Positions 8,369-17,114 of a stretch of DNA of 64,000 nucleotides are shown here, piece by piece; positions within the stretch are counted from its first letter, which is position 1; each line of letters starts with the position of its first letter. The translations under genes were made by a program, and so were the position numbers. The DNA is from Pseudomonas berkeleyensis (GTDB lineage Bacteria; Pseudomonadota; Gammaproteobacteria; Pseudomonadales; Pseudomonadaceae), in contig NZ_CP059139.1 in NCBI RefSeq assembly GCF_014109765.1, positions 4,462,501 through 4,526,500 of the forward strand, read 5' to 3'. The notes below the pieces were generated by a model, which saw only the letters and a list, made by a program, of their open reading frames with translations, was not told the DNA's origin and searched no databases.

Positions 8369-10687
8369 TCAATCCAACCAGCCACGCACCCAGTCCATCA
8401 CCGATTCGACCGGTGCCTGGATACCGCAAGCGGAGCCCGGGGCAGGTTCACTGCCGCGAATATAAGGCATCTGTACCGCGTTCGGGCAGCCCGACGCCGA
8501 GCCGAGACCGGTCTGGCGATCCACCCATGCCTGGGTGATGTTGTCCGGCATCGGCATATCCAGAGGTAGCGGGTCAGCCTTGCGCATGAAACCGGTCCAC
8601 ACCTGCAGAGCGCCAGTCGCCCCCGTCAACGGAGTCGGGCCATTGTCGTCGCGACCGAGCCAGACCACCGACAACAGATCCTGACTGAAACCGGCAAACC
8701 AGCTGTCACGCGAGTCATTACTGGTACCGGTCTTGCCAGCCAGGTTCAACGAACTGGGCAGTTGGCTGTAAACCGAGCGACCTGTGCCTTCGCGCATGGT
8801 GCGCTGCATGGCGTTCTGCACCAGATAGATGGCACCCGGATCAAAGCGCTGCTGGATCTGGAATGGATAACGCCCGAGCGGCTCGCCTTCGGCAGTGAGC
8901 ACGCTGCGAATCCCGCGTAGCGGTGTGTTGAAACCGCCATTGGCCAGGGTCTGGTACATGCCTGCCACTTCCATCGGCGTCAGTGCGCCGGCCCCCAGCA
9001 GCATCGACGGATAGGCCGGCCACTTGCGCTCTACGCCCAGTCGCTCGAGGGTCTTGAGCACGTTGGGCACACCGATTTCCAGACCGAGCTTGGCCGTGGA
9101 CAGGTTGTAGGATTGCGCCAGCCCCTGATAGAGATAGATGGTGCCGTGGGCCTTGCGATCGTAGTTCTGCGGTGTCCAGACCTGACCATCCTGCCCCTTG
9201 ATGGAGAAGGGCTCATCCTCCAGCCAACTGGTCAGGGTGTACTGGCTCGGGCGTTCCAGCGCCGACAGGTAAATCGCCGGTTTGATCAGCGAGCCAATCG
9301 GTCGCACCGCATCCAGCGCCCGGTTGAAGCCGGCGAAACGCGGTTGGCGACTGCCTATCAGCGCCTGAATCTCACCCGTTTCCGGGTTGGTCACGACCAT
9401 CCCCGCCTGCACCTCATCCACACCTTTGCGGCCGGCCAGACGTTTGAGCGTCTCGGCCAGGGCCTCTTCGGCCTTGAGCTGCAGCACCGGATCGAAACTG
9501 GTGAAGATACGCAAACCCTCTTCGGTCAGATCCTGCTCGCGGTAGTCTTCACGCAACTGGCGCTTGACCAGATCGAGGAAAGCCGGGAAGGAGCTGTCGG
9601 CCATGCTCCCGCGAGAAGTGACGCCCAGCGGCTTCTGCTTGGCCGTAGCAGCCTCTTCGGCAGTGATCGAGCCCTGCTCGGCCAGCAGGTCGAGCACCAG
9701 GTTACGACGGGCTAGCGCGCGCTCGGGATTACGTCGTGGGTTGAAATAGGTGGGCCCCTTGACCATGCCGACCAGCAGAGCCACCTGCTCCAACTTGAGC
9801 TCGGAAACCGGCTGGCTGAAGAAGTACTGACTGGCCAGACCAAAGCCGTGCACTGCGCGCTGACCATCCTGACCGAGGAATACCTCGTTCATGTAAGCCT
9901 CGAGAATCTCGCGCTTGTCGTAGTGCAGTTCGAGCAGCACCGCCATCATGGCCTCGGTGGCCTTGCGCAGCAGGGTGCGTTCGTTGGTCAGGTAGAAATT
10001 CTTCACCAACTGCTGGGTCAGGGTACTGCCGCCTTGAACCAGACGCCCGGACGAGGCGTTGATCCAGAGCGCGCGGGCGATGCCCTTGGGCGACACGCCG
10101 AAATGATCGAAGTAATCGCGATCCTCGACCGCCACCAGCGCATCGATCAGGTAGGCCGGCACCTGATCCAGCTTGATCAGGATGCGATCTTCCTGATGCG
10201 CCGGATAAAGCCCGCCGATCAACAGCGGCTCCAGTCGCGCCACTGCCAGGTTAGCGCCGTCAGCCTGCGTCAGCCCGGCCACATAATCGCCGGAGAAACG
10301 CACGCGCACCTTCTGCGAAGGCTCGGCGCCCTCATAGAACTGGAAACCACGGCTGTGCAGCTCGATATTGTTACCGGCCACCGATACCGCACCCGGCCCA
10401 TGAACCGTGCTCTCACGGCGATAGCCCAGCGCATCGAGCTCGCGCAGGAAGTCGTCCTTGGCCAGCTTCTGGCCGACGAACAGTTCCAGCGGTCTGGCAT
10501 AGACCTTGGCCGGCACTGTCCAGCGCTTGCCGGAGAATTTCTCCTGCACCACGGCATCGAGGTAAACGGCAAAAACGGCAAGGATCACCAGGCCGACAAG
10601 ACCGAGCTTGAGCCCCCAGCCAAGCCAGGGACGCATACCGGACGAGCGGGGTTTCTTGTTTGAGCGGGGGGAGCGTTTTCGAGTCAT
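8369..10687 (-). CDS. mrcB: Penicillin-binding protein 1B (bifunctional glycosyltransferase/transpeptidase)
   Basis: 772 aa class A PBP. A short basic cytoplasmic tail and one membrane helix (about residues 22-43) precede a UB2H-like regulatory region. The GT51 glycosyltransferase domain carries the catalytic EDRDYFDHFG at about 188-197 and the QGGSTLTQQLVKN motif. The transpeptidase domain has all three motifs: SLIK (Ser466 nucleophile, Lys469), SYN (526-528) and KTGT (652-655). It polymerises and cross-links peptidoglycan at the inner membrane. Followed closely by the TPR lipoprotein gene. Confidence 0.97.
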   Translation of the reverse strand: MTRKRSPRSNKKPRSSGMRPWLGWGLKLGLVGLVILAVFAVYLDAVVQEKFSGKRWTVPAKVYARPLELFVGQKLAKDDFLRELDALGYRRESTVHGPGAVSVAGNNIELHSRGFQFYEGAEPSQKVRVRFSGDYVAGLTQADGANLAVARLEPLLIGGLYPAHQEDRILIKLDQVPAYLIDALVAVEDRDYFDHFGVSPKGIARALWINASSGRLVQGGSTLTQQLVKNFYLTNERTLLRKATEAMMAVLLELHYDKREILEAYMNEVFLGQDGQRAVHGFGLASQYFFSQPVSELKLEQVALLVGMVKGPTYFNPRRNPERALARRNLVLDLLAEQGSITAEEAATAKQKPLGVTSRGSMADSSFPAFLDLVKRQLREDYREQDLTEEGLRIFTSFDPVLQLKAEEALAETLKRLAGRKGVDEVQAGMVVTNPETGEIQALIGSRQPRFAGFNRALDAVRPIGSLIKPAIYLSALERPSQYTLTSWLEDEPFSIKGQDGQVWTPQNYDRKAHGTIYLYQGLAQSYNLSTAKLGLEIGVPNVLKTLERLGVERKWPAYPSMLLGAGALTPMEVAGMYQTLANGGFNTPLRGIRSVLTAEGEPLGRYPFQIQQRFDPGAIYLVQNAMQRTMREGTGRSVYSQLPSSLNLAGKTGTSNDSRDSWFAGFSQDLLSVVWLGRDDNGPTPLTGATGALQVWTGFMRKADPLPLDMPMPDNITQAWVDRQTGLGSASGCPNAVQMPYIRGSEPAPGSACGIQAPVESVMDWVRGWLD

Positions 10688-10801
10688 GGCGGGATTATAC
10701 GCACTTTACATAGGGGCCAGCAGGCCGCTCGGATGGTTTGCAGAGCCGCTCACAGCGGCCATAATGCCGAGCTCGAACAGCGTCTAGAACAAGGATCGAA
10801 C

Positions 10802-12364
10802 GTGAGCCAAGCCCTGATTGCCGCATTGCAGAACCCGGCCCTGTATCCGCATCCTGTGGATGGGTTTCAGGTCATTGAGACCCACATTTCCTGGGTTTTG
10901 CTCACTGGCCCCTATGCCTACAAGATCAAAAAACCAGTCAATTTCGGCTTTCTCGATTTCACCGAACTCGACGCACGTCGACATTTTTGCGCTGAAGAGC
11001 TGCGCCTCAACCAGCGTTTGACCCAGGATTTGTATCTGGAAGTGTTGCCGATCGGCGGCAGTGAAGACGCTCCGAACCTCGACGGCAGCACACCCGCCAT
11101 CGAGTACGCTCTGAAAATGCGCCAGTTCCCCCAGGAGCAGTTGCTCAGTGCCGTGCAGGCGCGTGGCGAACTGGGCAATACGCATATCGATGCACTGGCC
11201 GAGCAAATCGCAGCCTTTCATCTGAGCGCTCCGCGAGTGCCACAGGAGCATCCACTGGGCACCGCTGAAGCGGTGATGACGCCGGTGCAACAGAACTTCG
11301 ACCAGATTCGCCCGATGCTCAGCGACAAGGCCGATCTGTTGCAACTCGAAGCCCTCGAAGCCTGGGCCCAGTCCAGCTATGAGCGCCTGTATCCATTGCT
11401 GAGCGAGCGTAAGAAACAGGGTTTCATTCGCGAATGCCACGGCGACATTCACCTGGGTAACGCCGCGCAGATCGATGGCCGTGTGGTGCTGTTCGACTGC
11501 ATCGAGTTCAACGAACCCTTCCGCCTGACCGACATCACCGCCGACATCGCTTTCCTCGCCATGGATCTCGAAGACCGCGGCCTCAAGTGCCTGGCACGAC
11601 GCTTCATCAGCGCCTGGCTGGAGCACACCGGTGACTATGCTGCGCTGCAATTGCTGAATTTCTACAAGGCCTACCGTGCGATGGTGCGCGGCAAGGTGGC
11701 CCTGTTCCGCCTGGGCCAGGAACAGGATCCGGTGCAGCGCGCCGTGATCCTGCGTCAGTACCGCGGCTATGCCGCACTGGCCGAGAGCTACAGCGCCATT
11801 CCCTCCCCCTTCCTGGCCATCACTCACGGCGTATCTGCCGTGGGCAAGAGCCATGTCGCCATGCGCCTGGTCGAAGCCCTCGGCACCATCCGCCTGCGCT
11901 CCGACATCGAGCGCAAGCGCCTGTTCGGTGAGCAGACCGACGCCTCCAAGGATCAGCTTGCCAAAGGCATCTACAGCGCCGAAGCCAGTCAGGCGACCTA
12001 CGATCGTCTGCACCAGCTTGCACGCGAGACGTTGCTGGCTGGTTTCCCGGTAATCATCGACGCCACCTATCTCAAAGCCGAGCAACGTCAGGCCGCAAGC
12101 GAGGTCGCCGAGCAGACCGGGGCTCCCTTCCTGATCCTCGACTGTCACGCACCGGAGGCCGTGATCGCCAGCTGGTTGGCGCAACGCCAGCAAGACGGCA
12201 AAGATCCTTCCGATGCGACGCTTGAGGTGATCCAGGCGCAGCAAGCTGCTCGCGAACCACTCGACGATGAAGAAGTGATCCACAGCAAGCGCGTCGATAC
12301 CCATGACAGCGCCAGCCTGGATAGCCTGGTCGAGCGCATCCGCCAGCGCCTGCCGGGAATCTGA
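10802..12364 (+). CDS. Two-domain protein: aminoglycoside-phosphotransferase-like kinase plus AAA/P-loop kinase
   Basis: 520 aa from a GTG start with an AAGGA ribosome site. The N-terminal half resembles APH/choline-kinase folds, with HGDIHLGN from residue 213 as the catalytic loop and VLFDCIEFNE as the metal-binding loop. The C-terminal half is a P-loop kinase with GVSAVGKS at 343-350, reminiscent of gluconate/zeta-toxin-like small-molecule kinases. The same fusion occurs in P. aeruginosa at this locus as I recall; its substrate is unknown. It is divergent from mrcB. The longer upstream frame from 10733 lacks a ribosome site. Confidence 0.8.
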   Translation: MSQALIAALQNPALYPHPVDGFQVIETHISWVLLTGPYAYKIKKPVNFGFLDFTELDARRHFCAEELRLNQRLTQDLYLEVLPIGGSEDAPNLDGSTPAIEYALKMRQFPQEQLLSAVQARGELGNTHIDALAEQIAAFHLSAPRVPQEHPLGTAEAVMTPVQQNFDQIRPMLSDKADLLQLEALEAWAQSSYERLYPLLSERKKQGFIRECHGDIHLGNAAQIDGRVVLFDCIEFNEPFRLTDITADIAFLAMDLEDRGLKCLARRFISAWLEHTGDYAALQLLNFYKAYRAMVRGKVALFRLGQEQDPVQRAVILRQYRGYAALAESYSAIPSPFLAITHGVSAVGKSHVAMRLVEALGTIRLRSDIERKRLFGEQTDASKDQLAKGIYSAEASQATYDRLHQLARETLLAGFPVIIDATYLKAEQRQAASEVAEQTGAPFLILDCHAPEAVIASWLAQRQQDGKDPSDATLEVIQAQQAAREPLDDEEVIHSKRVDTHDSASLDSLVERIRQRLPGI

Positions 12365-12385
12365 GCCGAATCACGCGTTGGCGCA

Positions 12386-12412
12386 CCCTGCCGGGCAAAG
12401 CCTGGCAGGGCT
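12386..12412 (+). terminator. Possible terminator hairpin after the two-domain kinase gene
   Basis: CCCTGCC/GGCAGGG arms (12386-12392 with 12404-12410) plus a partly paired interior make a strong GC hairpin about 25 nt past the stop. Only a weak T-rich tail (CTTCTATACT) follows, so termination is uncertain. Confidence 0.5.
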
Positions 12413-12448
12413 TCTATACTGCCGGTGAGACCACTACCGGTATCTGCC

Positions 12449-12793
12449 ATGAGCCAGCCACGCCAGCTTGATCATCCGCTCTATCACCTGCTGCATAACG
12501 ACGATGTGAAGGGCTTCAATGCGCAAAAGCCCCAAGGCGTCGAGGTCGACCTTTCCGGCGGCGATTTCCGCGGGCTCGACCTGCGCAACATGGACACCGA
12601 AGCCGTCAACTTCACCGATGCCTATTTCCGCGGTGCCGACTTGCGTGGCCTGGATTTCCGTAATGCCAAGATCGAAGGGGCCAGTCTGGCCCACGCGCAG
12701 ATCTCCGGCGCCTACTTTCCGGTCGAACTGACCGCCGACGAAATTCTCATGTCGGTTAATTTCGGCACTCGCCTGCGTTATCGCACCAAGTAA
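12449..12793 (+). CDS. Pentapeptide repeat protein
   Basis: 114 aa, cytoplasmic by lack of a signal. Residues about 40-90 show degenerate A(D/N)LxX pentapeptide repeats (VDLSGGDFRGLDLRN, AVNFTDAYFRGADLRG, ASLAHAQISGAYF), which fold into a right-handed square helix. The repeat tract is short compared with Qnr-type gyrase protectors, so resistance should not be inferred. The ATG at MSQPRQLDH is chosen by family-like start and position. Function unknown. Confidence 0.82.
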   Translation: MSQPRQLDHPLYHLLHNDDVKGFNAQKPQGVEVDLSGGDFRGLDLRNMDTEAVNFTDAYFRGADLRGLDFRNAKIEGASLAHAQISGAYFPVELTADEILMSVNFGTRLRYRTK

Positions 12794-12892
12794 ACCTGCG
12801 AGCGGAGTCGACACGGCGCTCGCCTCATTGACCGCTACACTTCCTGACAGGCACGCCAACGCGAAACACTCTCTCGCACGCATGGAGGCCCG

Positions 12893-13165
12893 ATGAACGA
12901 CGAACTGCAACATCTGAAGAACCTCGGAAAAACCTCAGCCCAGTGGCTGCATGCCGTAGGCATTCACAGCGCCAACGACCTGCGCCGCTATGGCGCTGTA
13001 GGGGCCTACCGCGCCGTACGCGCCCGCGGTTTTCGTGCTTCCAAGGTTCTGCTCTATGCGATAGAGGGTGCACTGCTCGACGTACATTGGAGTGAACTGC
13101 CGGAGGCGCACAAGGCAGAACTGAACGGCAAACTGGGCGAAGTGCAGGGTTACAACAAGAGCTAG
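12893..13165 (+). CDS. TfoX C-terminal domain-containing protein
   Basis: 90 aa. It consists of just the helical TfoX C-terminal domain (LKNLGKTSAQWLHAVGIHSA, ending in a segment with LLYAIEGALLDVHW), which resembles helix-hairpin-helix proteins. Full TfoX/Sxy competence regulators also have an N-terminal domain, absent here, so competence control should not be assumed. An AGGCCCG purine-rich site precedes the ATG. It lies between the pentapeptide gene and cbpA. Confidence 0.82.
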   Translation: MNDELQHLKNLGKTSAQWLHAVGIHSANDLRRYGAVGAYRAVRARGFRASKVLLYAIEGALLDVHWSELPEAHKAELNGKLGEVQGYNKS

Positions 13166-13270
13166 CTCACAACACCAGTGCGTAGAGATTTACTCAGGAC
13201 GCGCCGCAGCCTATTGTTTCAGGGACGTTCGTGCGGTCAGTCAGCCCAGCCAGTTCAAGGAATTACGGTT

Positions 13271-14068
13271 ATGTATTTACTCGGGGAGCAACCGGCCTAC
13301 GCCGATCAGTTGATCAATCGCCTGCAGAGCATCCCCACTCAGTTGCTGGAAGGACTGCAACCCGCTGGCGAACCACTGCGTCTGGAGCGAGTCGATGATC
13401 TGGCCCAGGTACTGCCGGGCAACCAGTTGTTCATCATCGAGAATGGCTTGCTGCATGCAGTGGTCGACGAACGTCCGCTGTTCTACCTGCAGGAAGGCGA
13501 CTTGGTCGGCCTGCGCCAGGGCATCGACCTGCCCAGTTGCCGCTACAGCAGCGAAGAACCCATCAGCCTGCTCCCCTATTCACGCAGTGAAGTGTTCCAG
13601 CACATCTATGCCAGCGAGCAGCGTCAGGAACAGTTCATTCACTACCTGATCGGCCATACCGCCCTGCTCTCCGACGCACTCGCACGCCTGAAACAACCGG
13701 AGATCCGTCCAGCTACCGGTTTCCAGCACTTCGCCGCCGGCGAGGAACTGATCCACCAGGGTGACGACGCCGACCACGTGTTCATCATCATAGAGGGGCA
13801 CGCCGAAGCGTTGGTCGACGGGCAGAAAGTCGGTGACGTGCAGAAAGACGAGATCTTCGGTGCCATGGCGGTATTCACCCGCGAGAAGCGCAGCGCCACG
13901 GTAGTCGCCAGCGAGCCCTGCACCGTCATGGTGATCCCCAAGGAGCAATTCCTCAGCCTGATGCAAAGCAACCCGCGCATCGCCCATAGCCTGATCGAGA
14001 GCATGGCGCGGCGCATCGACCTGCTGAACAAGGAAGTCACTCAACTGCGCGTACCGACCATTTCCTGA
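13271..14068 (+). CDS. cbpA: Cyclic nucleotide-binding protein CbpA
   Basis: 265 aa. The C-terminal half (about 155-250) is a cyclic nucleotide-binding domain: beta-roll pattern GEELIHQGDDADHVFIIIEG and a phosphate-binding-cassette-like segment DEIFGAMAVFTREKRSATVV. The N-terminal half looks like a degenerate second cNMP fold. No HTH or enzyme domain follows, so it is a stand-alone receptor. P. aeruginosa CbpA at the same place beside prrF binds cAMP and is Vfr-controlled, as I recall. The start MYLLGEQPAYA is the family start. A good terminator follows. Confidence 0.88.
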   Translation: MYLLGEQPAYADQLINRLQSIPTQLLEGLQPAGEPLRLERVDDLAQVLPGNQLFIIENGLLHAVVDERPLFYLQEGDLVGLRQGIDLPSCRYSSEEPISLLPYSRSEVFQHIYASEQRQEQFIHYLIGHTALLSDALARLKQPEIRPATGFQHFAAGEELIHQGDDADHVFIIIEGHAEALVDGQKVGDVQKDEIFGAMAVFTREKRSATVVASEPCTVMVIPKEQFLSLMQSNPRIAHSLIESMARRIDLLNKEVTQLRVPTIS

Positions 14069-14086
14069 AACAGGAAAGACTCGACG

Positions 14087-14112
14087 AACCCCGGCAGAGG
14101 CCGGGGTTTTGC
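14087..14112 (+). terminator. Rho-independent terminator after cbpA
   Basis: An 8-bp perfect stem AACCCCGG/CCGGGGTT (14087-14094 with 14101-14108), 6-nt loop, followed by TTTTGCATTT. It insulates cbpA from the prrF promoter. Confidence 0.85.
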
Positions 14113-14159
14113 ATTTCTGAGCCCTGGGAAACTTTCTGAGAAAAATTCTCAAAAGGGCG

Positions 14160-14191
14160 TTGACTATGAAATGAGAATTGTTATTATTATC
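14160..14191 (+). promoter_or_regulatory. prrF promoter with overlapping Fur box
   Basis: TTGACT (14160-14165) and TATTAT (14182-14187) with a 16-nt spacer form a strong sigma-70 promoter. The 19-mer at 14173-14191 matches the Fur consensus at 14 of 19 positions by my count and covers the -10, so iron-loaded Fur would block transcription. This is the expected control for PrrF, made under iron starvation. Confidence 0.82.
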
Positions 14192-14193
14192 TC

Positions 14194-14308
14194 AACTGGT
14201 CGCGAGATCAGCCGATAAGCTAAAGAGACCATTCAGTCGGACTCTTCAGATTATCTCCTCATCAGGCTAATCACGGTTATTGACCCGGCTCTTGCCGGGT
14301 CTTTTTTT
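14194..14308 (+). ncRNA. prrF: PrrF iron-responsive small RNA (single copy)
   Basis: About 115 nt. It begins AACTGGTCGCGAGATCAG, contains the conserved pairing core TTATCTCCTCATCAGG (14251-14266), and ends in a terminator GACCCGGC/GCCGGGTC with seven T. These match PrrF1/PrrF2 as I recall them. PrrF pairs with mRNAs of iron-containing proteins such as SodB and aconitase, lowering iron use. The location between cbpA and phuW is conserved with P. aeruginosa, but there two tandem copies occur; only one is present here. Confidence 0.92.
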
Positions 14309-14406
14309 GCCCGCTCGACAGCCTGTCTCAATCCTCGACCTGCGCCAGCCAGTCCGACAGGTTGAAAGCAAGGTGACACGGCTGATCAGCCCATCGCAAG
14401 AAGCGG

Positions 14407-15291
14407 CTAGGGTCGCAGTTTGGCGCAGTGATCCTGCTCAGGCTGGGCCGCTGTGTACCAGACGTAGTCGGCCATGGACGCGTCCACCGAACGGCCGACT
14501 TCGGCAAGAATCAGCACGGCAGTGGTGTTCCGCACCCCGAGGTCGATCAGGTGCAGCGGTACGCCAAGATCCTTGCGCACATGGAAGGCGCCGGCAAATA
14601 GCAGACTCGGTTGCGGAGCCGCCAACAAGGCCTCAGCCATGCGCCGGTCACGCTGCTGTTGTACGGCGAGCATCGCCGGTAACTGGCTCACCGGCAGCAG
14701 GCCGCAGTGCGAGTCGCGGATGTCGCTCAGCAGCCTTTCCTGAACGTTCGCCGCACTGGAACGCTCGCCTTGCAGCAGTGGCCGTTGACGGTAGATCTGC
14801 ATGATCTCGGCACGATCCAGATTGGCGGCGAGCAAGGGATAAGGCTGACGCAGTTGATGCAACACCAATGGCCCATAGAGCGACCAGTCCCACCCTGGCT
14901 GCCAGGCCAGTGCGTCGAATGGATCGGCCATCGCCTGGCCTTCACGGATAACCGCCTGAGCCTGAGCGACCTTCTCTTGCTGATCGCGGTTGAGCATTTC
15001 CATCAACACGCTGCCCTGCGCTCGCCGCTTCGACAACTCACGCGACAGCCACAGCTGCAGGGCATGATGATCGGGGTTGTCATGCTGCTCGCCGACCAGC
15101 ACCCGCTCGGCCTCCGCCAAACGCGATACGAGCTGCTGCGGACTGATCGTTTGCCCACTGTTCAGATCGACGATGCGGCCAAGGTCGGCATGCTCGCGCC
15201 CCAACGGCGCGATGGGCGCAGGCGGCGGTAACACATGCTGGCTCTGGCAGGCAGCGAGCAAGATCAGACAGCTCAGCAGAACGACTCGCAT
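14407..15291 (-). CDS. phuW: ChaN family haem-binding lipoprotein PhuW
   Basis: 294 aa with a lipobox LLAAC at residues 11-15, so an anchored lipoprotein. The ChaN domain begins RIVDLNSGQTISPQQLVSRL and contains VLVGEQHDNPDHHALQLWL and LLFAGAFHVRKDLGVP. The conserved acidic and histidine residues sit around a haem/iron site in characterised members. Last gene of the phuTUVW cluster, 15 bp after phuV, which supports a haem uptake role. Confidence 0.87.
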   Translation of the reverse strand: MRVVLLSCLILLAACQSQHVLPPPAPIAPLGREHADLGRIVDLNSGQTISPQQLVSRLAEAERVLVGEQHDNPDHHALQLWLSRELSKRRAQGSVLMEMLNRDQQEKVAQAQAVIREGQAMADPFDALAWQPGWDWSLYGPLVLHQLRQPYPLLAANLDRAEIMQIYRQRPLLQGERSSAANVQERLLSDIRDSHCGLLPVSQLPAMLAVQQQRDRRMAEALLAAPQPSLLFAGAFHVRKDLGVPLHLIDLGVRNTTAVLILAEVGRSVDASMADYVWYTAAQPEQDHCAKLRP

Positions 15292-15306
15292 GACAGGCTC
15301 CAGCGA

Positions 15307-16074
15307 TCAGCGTGCGACAATTAGCGGATGACCACGCTCGGGATGAGTTTGCACCAGCACTTCCAGGCCAAACACTGCCTGTAGCGGTTCGGCTCGCAGC
15401 ACCTCAGCCGGCGTACCCAGAGCATGCATCCTGCCCTGCTCCAGTAATAGCAGTCGATCACAATAGCGCGCGGCCAGGTTGAGGTCGTGGAGAATCACCA
15501 GCACTGCCGCGCCAGCTTCAGCCAGGCGCCTGACCGCCTGCAAGCAGGTGTGCTGGTGCAGCGGATCGAGCATCGACGTCGGCTCGTCGAGCAGCAGAAT
15601 CTGCTCCTCACCACCTGGCCATAATTGCGCCAGCACTCGCGCCAAGTGCACGCGCTGGCGCTCTCCACCAGACAGCGCGAGATAGCTGCGGCCCGCCAGG
15701 TGCGCAGCATCTGCTGCTTGCAGCGCCTCCTGCACGATCTGCGCGTCACGCACACGACCGCTGTCATGGGGCAAACGCCCCATGGCGACTACCTCTTCCA
15801 CGCGAAAGGCGAAATTGAGGCTAGAACTCTGCGGTAACACTGCCAGACGCCGGGCACGCTCCGGCCCAGACCAGTCATCAAGCGCACGCCGATCCAGTGT
15901 TACCTGTCCGGCACTGGCGGGCAGCTCGCCGGTCATGGCCGCGAGCAAGGTGCTCTTGCCCGCACCGTTCGGCCCCAGCACACCCAGCAACTCTCCTGGG
16001 CGCAGCTGCAGATCGATACCACTGAGCACGACGCGCTGACCGCGGCGAATTTCCAGCTGTTCGACCTGCAGCAT
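15307..16074 (-). CDS. phuV: Haem ABC transporter ATP-binding protein PhuV (HmuV)
   Basis: 255 aa ABC ATPase. Walker [10 protein letters not shown] at about 35-43, signature [18 protein letters not shown] at about 137-154, Walker [13 protein letters not shown], and switch histidine [13 protein letters not shown]. It energises haem import through PhuU. The start overlaps the phuU stop by one base (TGATG). Confidence 0.94.
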   Translation of the reverse strand: MLQVEQLEIRRGQRVVLSGIDLQLRPGELLGVLGPNGAGKSTLLAAMTGELPASAGQVTLDRRALDDWSGPERARRLAVLPQSSSLNFAFRVEEVVAMGRLPHDSGRVRDAQIVQEALQAADAAHLAGRSYLALSGGERQRVHLARVLAQLWPGGEEQILLLDEPTSMLDPLHQHTCLQAVRRLAEAGAAVLVILHDLNLAARYCDRLLLLEQGRMHALGTPAEVLRAEPLQAVFGLEVLVQTHPERGHPLIVAR

Positions 16075-17114
16075 CAGCTTCTCCCCCGCACCAGCAGGTA
16101 CAGAAAGAACGGGGCACCGATAAGCGCCGTGACGATCCCGATCGGCAATTCGGCGGGTGCCAGTGCCAACCGCGCAACAAGGTCGGCCAGCAACAGCAGG
16201 CTCGCTCCAGCCAGTGCCGAGGCCGGCAGCAGCAGACGATGATCAGGCCCCACCAGCAAGCGCATCAGGTGCGGTACCACCAGTCCGATGAATCCGATAA
16301 GGCCGGCAGCCGCCACCGCAGCGCCCACTCCCAGCGCCGTGCAGAACACCAGCTCACGCTTGAGCCGTTCTACCTCGAAGCCCAGGTGCCGTGCTTCCGA
16401 TTCGCCCAGTAGCAAGGCATTCAACGCCCGTGCACGCCGCGGCAGCCACAGTGCGACAGCCAGTGTGGCCAGCAGCAGTGGCCAGAGCCGGGCATAGCTG
16501 GCACCGTTGAGGCTGCCCAGGTTCCAGAAGGTCAGGGTGCGCAGGGTCGCATCGTCAGCCAGGTAGGTGAACAGACCGATGGCGGCGCCGGCGAGCGCCG
16601 TGAGTGCGATACCGGCCAGCAACATGGTCGCCACGTTGGTCTGCCCGTCGCGCCGCCCCAGGCGATAGACCAGAGCCGTCACCAGCAAACCACCGATGAA
16701 AGCAAAAGCCGATAACAGATAGGGCGCGAACGCCTCGTGCAAACCGCCGAAGGCGGCACCACCGACGATGGCCACTGCCGCGCCGAGCGCAGCGCCACTG
16801 GAAACCCCGACCAAACCCGGGTCGGCCAGCGGGTTGCGAAACAAGCCCTGCATCGCCACACCGCAGAGTGCCAACACCATGCCCACAGCCAACCCGAGCA
16901 AAGTACGAGGCACGCGGATCTGCGCCAGGATCAGCTCTGCCTGTTGCACCGCGGCATCGGCTGCCAGCGGCACACCGAGCAAGCGCAATGCCGCACGCAG
17001 GGTATCGCCCAATGGCAGGCTGACAGGCCCCAGCGCCAGCGAGAGCCACAACACGAACATGAGCAACAGGCCCAATGCGATGAACAGTGGGCGTGCCTGA
17101 AGAGGAGGAATCAT
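16074..17114 (-). CDS. phuU: Haem ABC transporter permease PhuU (HmuU)
   Basis: 346 aa FecCD-family permease with about ten membrane helices. Characteristic segments include [39 protein letters not shown] and [20 protein letters not shown]. The dimer forms the inner-membrane haem channel. Overlaps the phuT stop (ATGA) and the phuV start, so the three are one transcription unit. Confidence 0.95.
   Translation of the reverse strand: MIPPLQARPLFIALGLLLMFVLWLSLALGPVSLPLGDTLRAALRLLGVPLAADAAVQQAELILAQIRVPRTLLGLAVGMVLALCGVAMQGLFRNPLADPGLVGVSSGAALGAAVAIVGGAAFGGLHEAFAPYLLSAFAFIGGLLVTALVYRLGRRDGQTNVATMLLAGIALTALAGAAIGLFTYLADDATLRTLTFWNLGSLNGASYARLWPLLLATLAVALWLPRRARALNALLLGESEARHLGFEVERLKRELVFCTALGVGAAVAAAGLIGFIGLVVPHLMRLLVGPDHRLLLPASALAGASLLLLADLVARLALAPAELPIGIVTALIGAPFFLYLLVRGRS

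Noticed and set aside
12449..12793. Qnr-type quinolone protection by the pentapeptide protein
   Set aside because: The repeat tract is too short (about ten repeats) compared with Qnr proteins.
12893..13165. Competence regulator TfoX
   Set aside because: Only the C-terminal domain is present; the N-terminal domain is absent.
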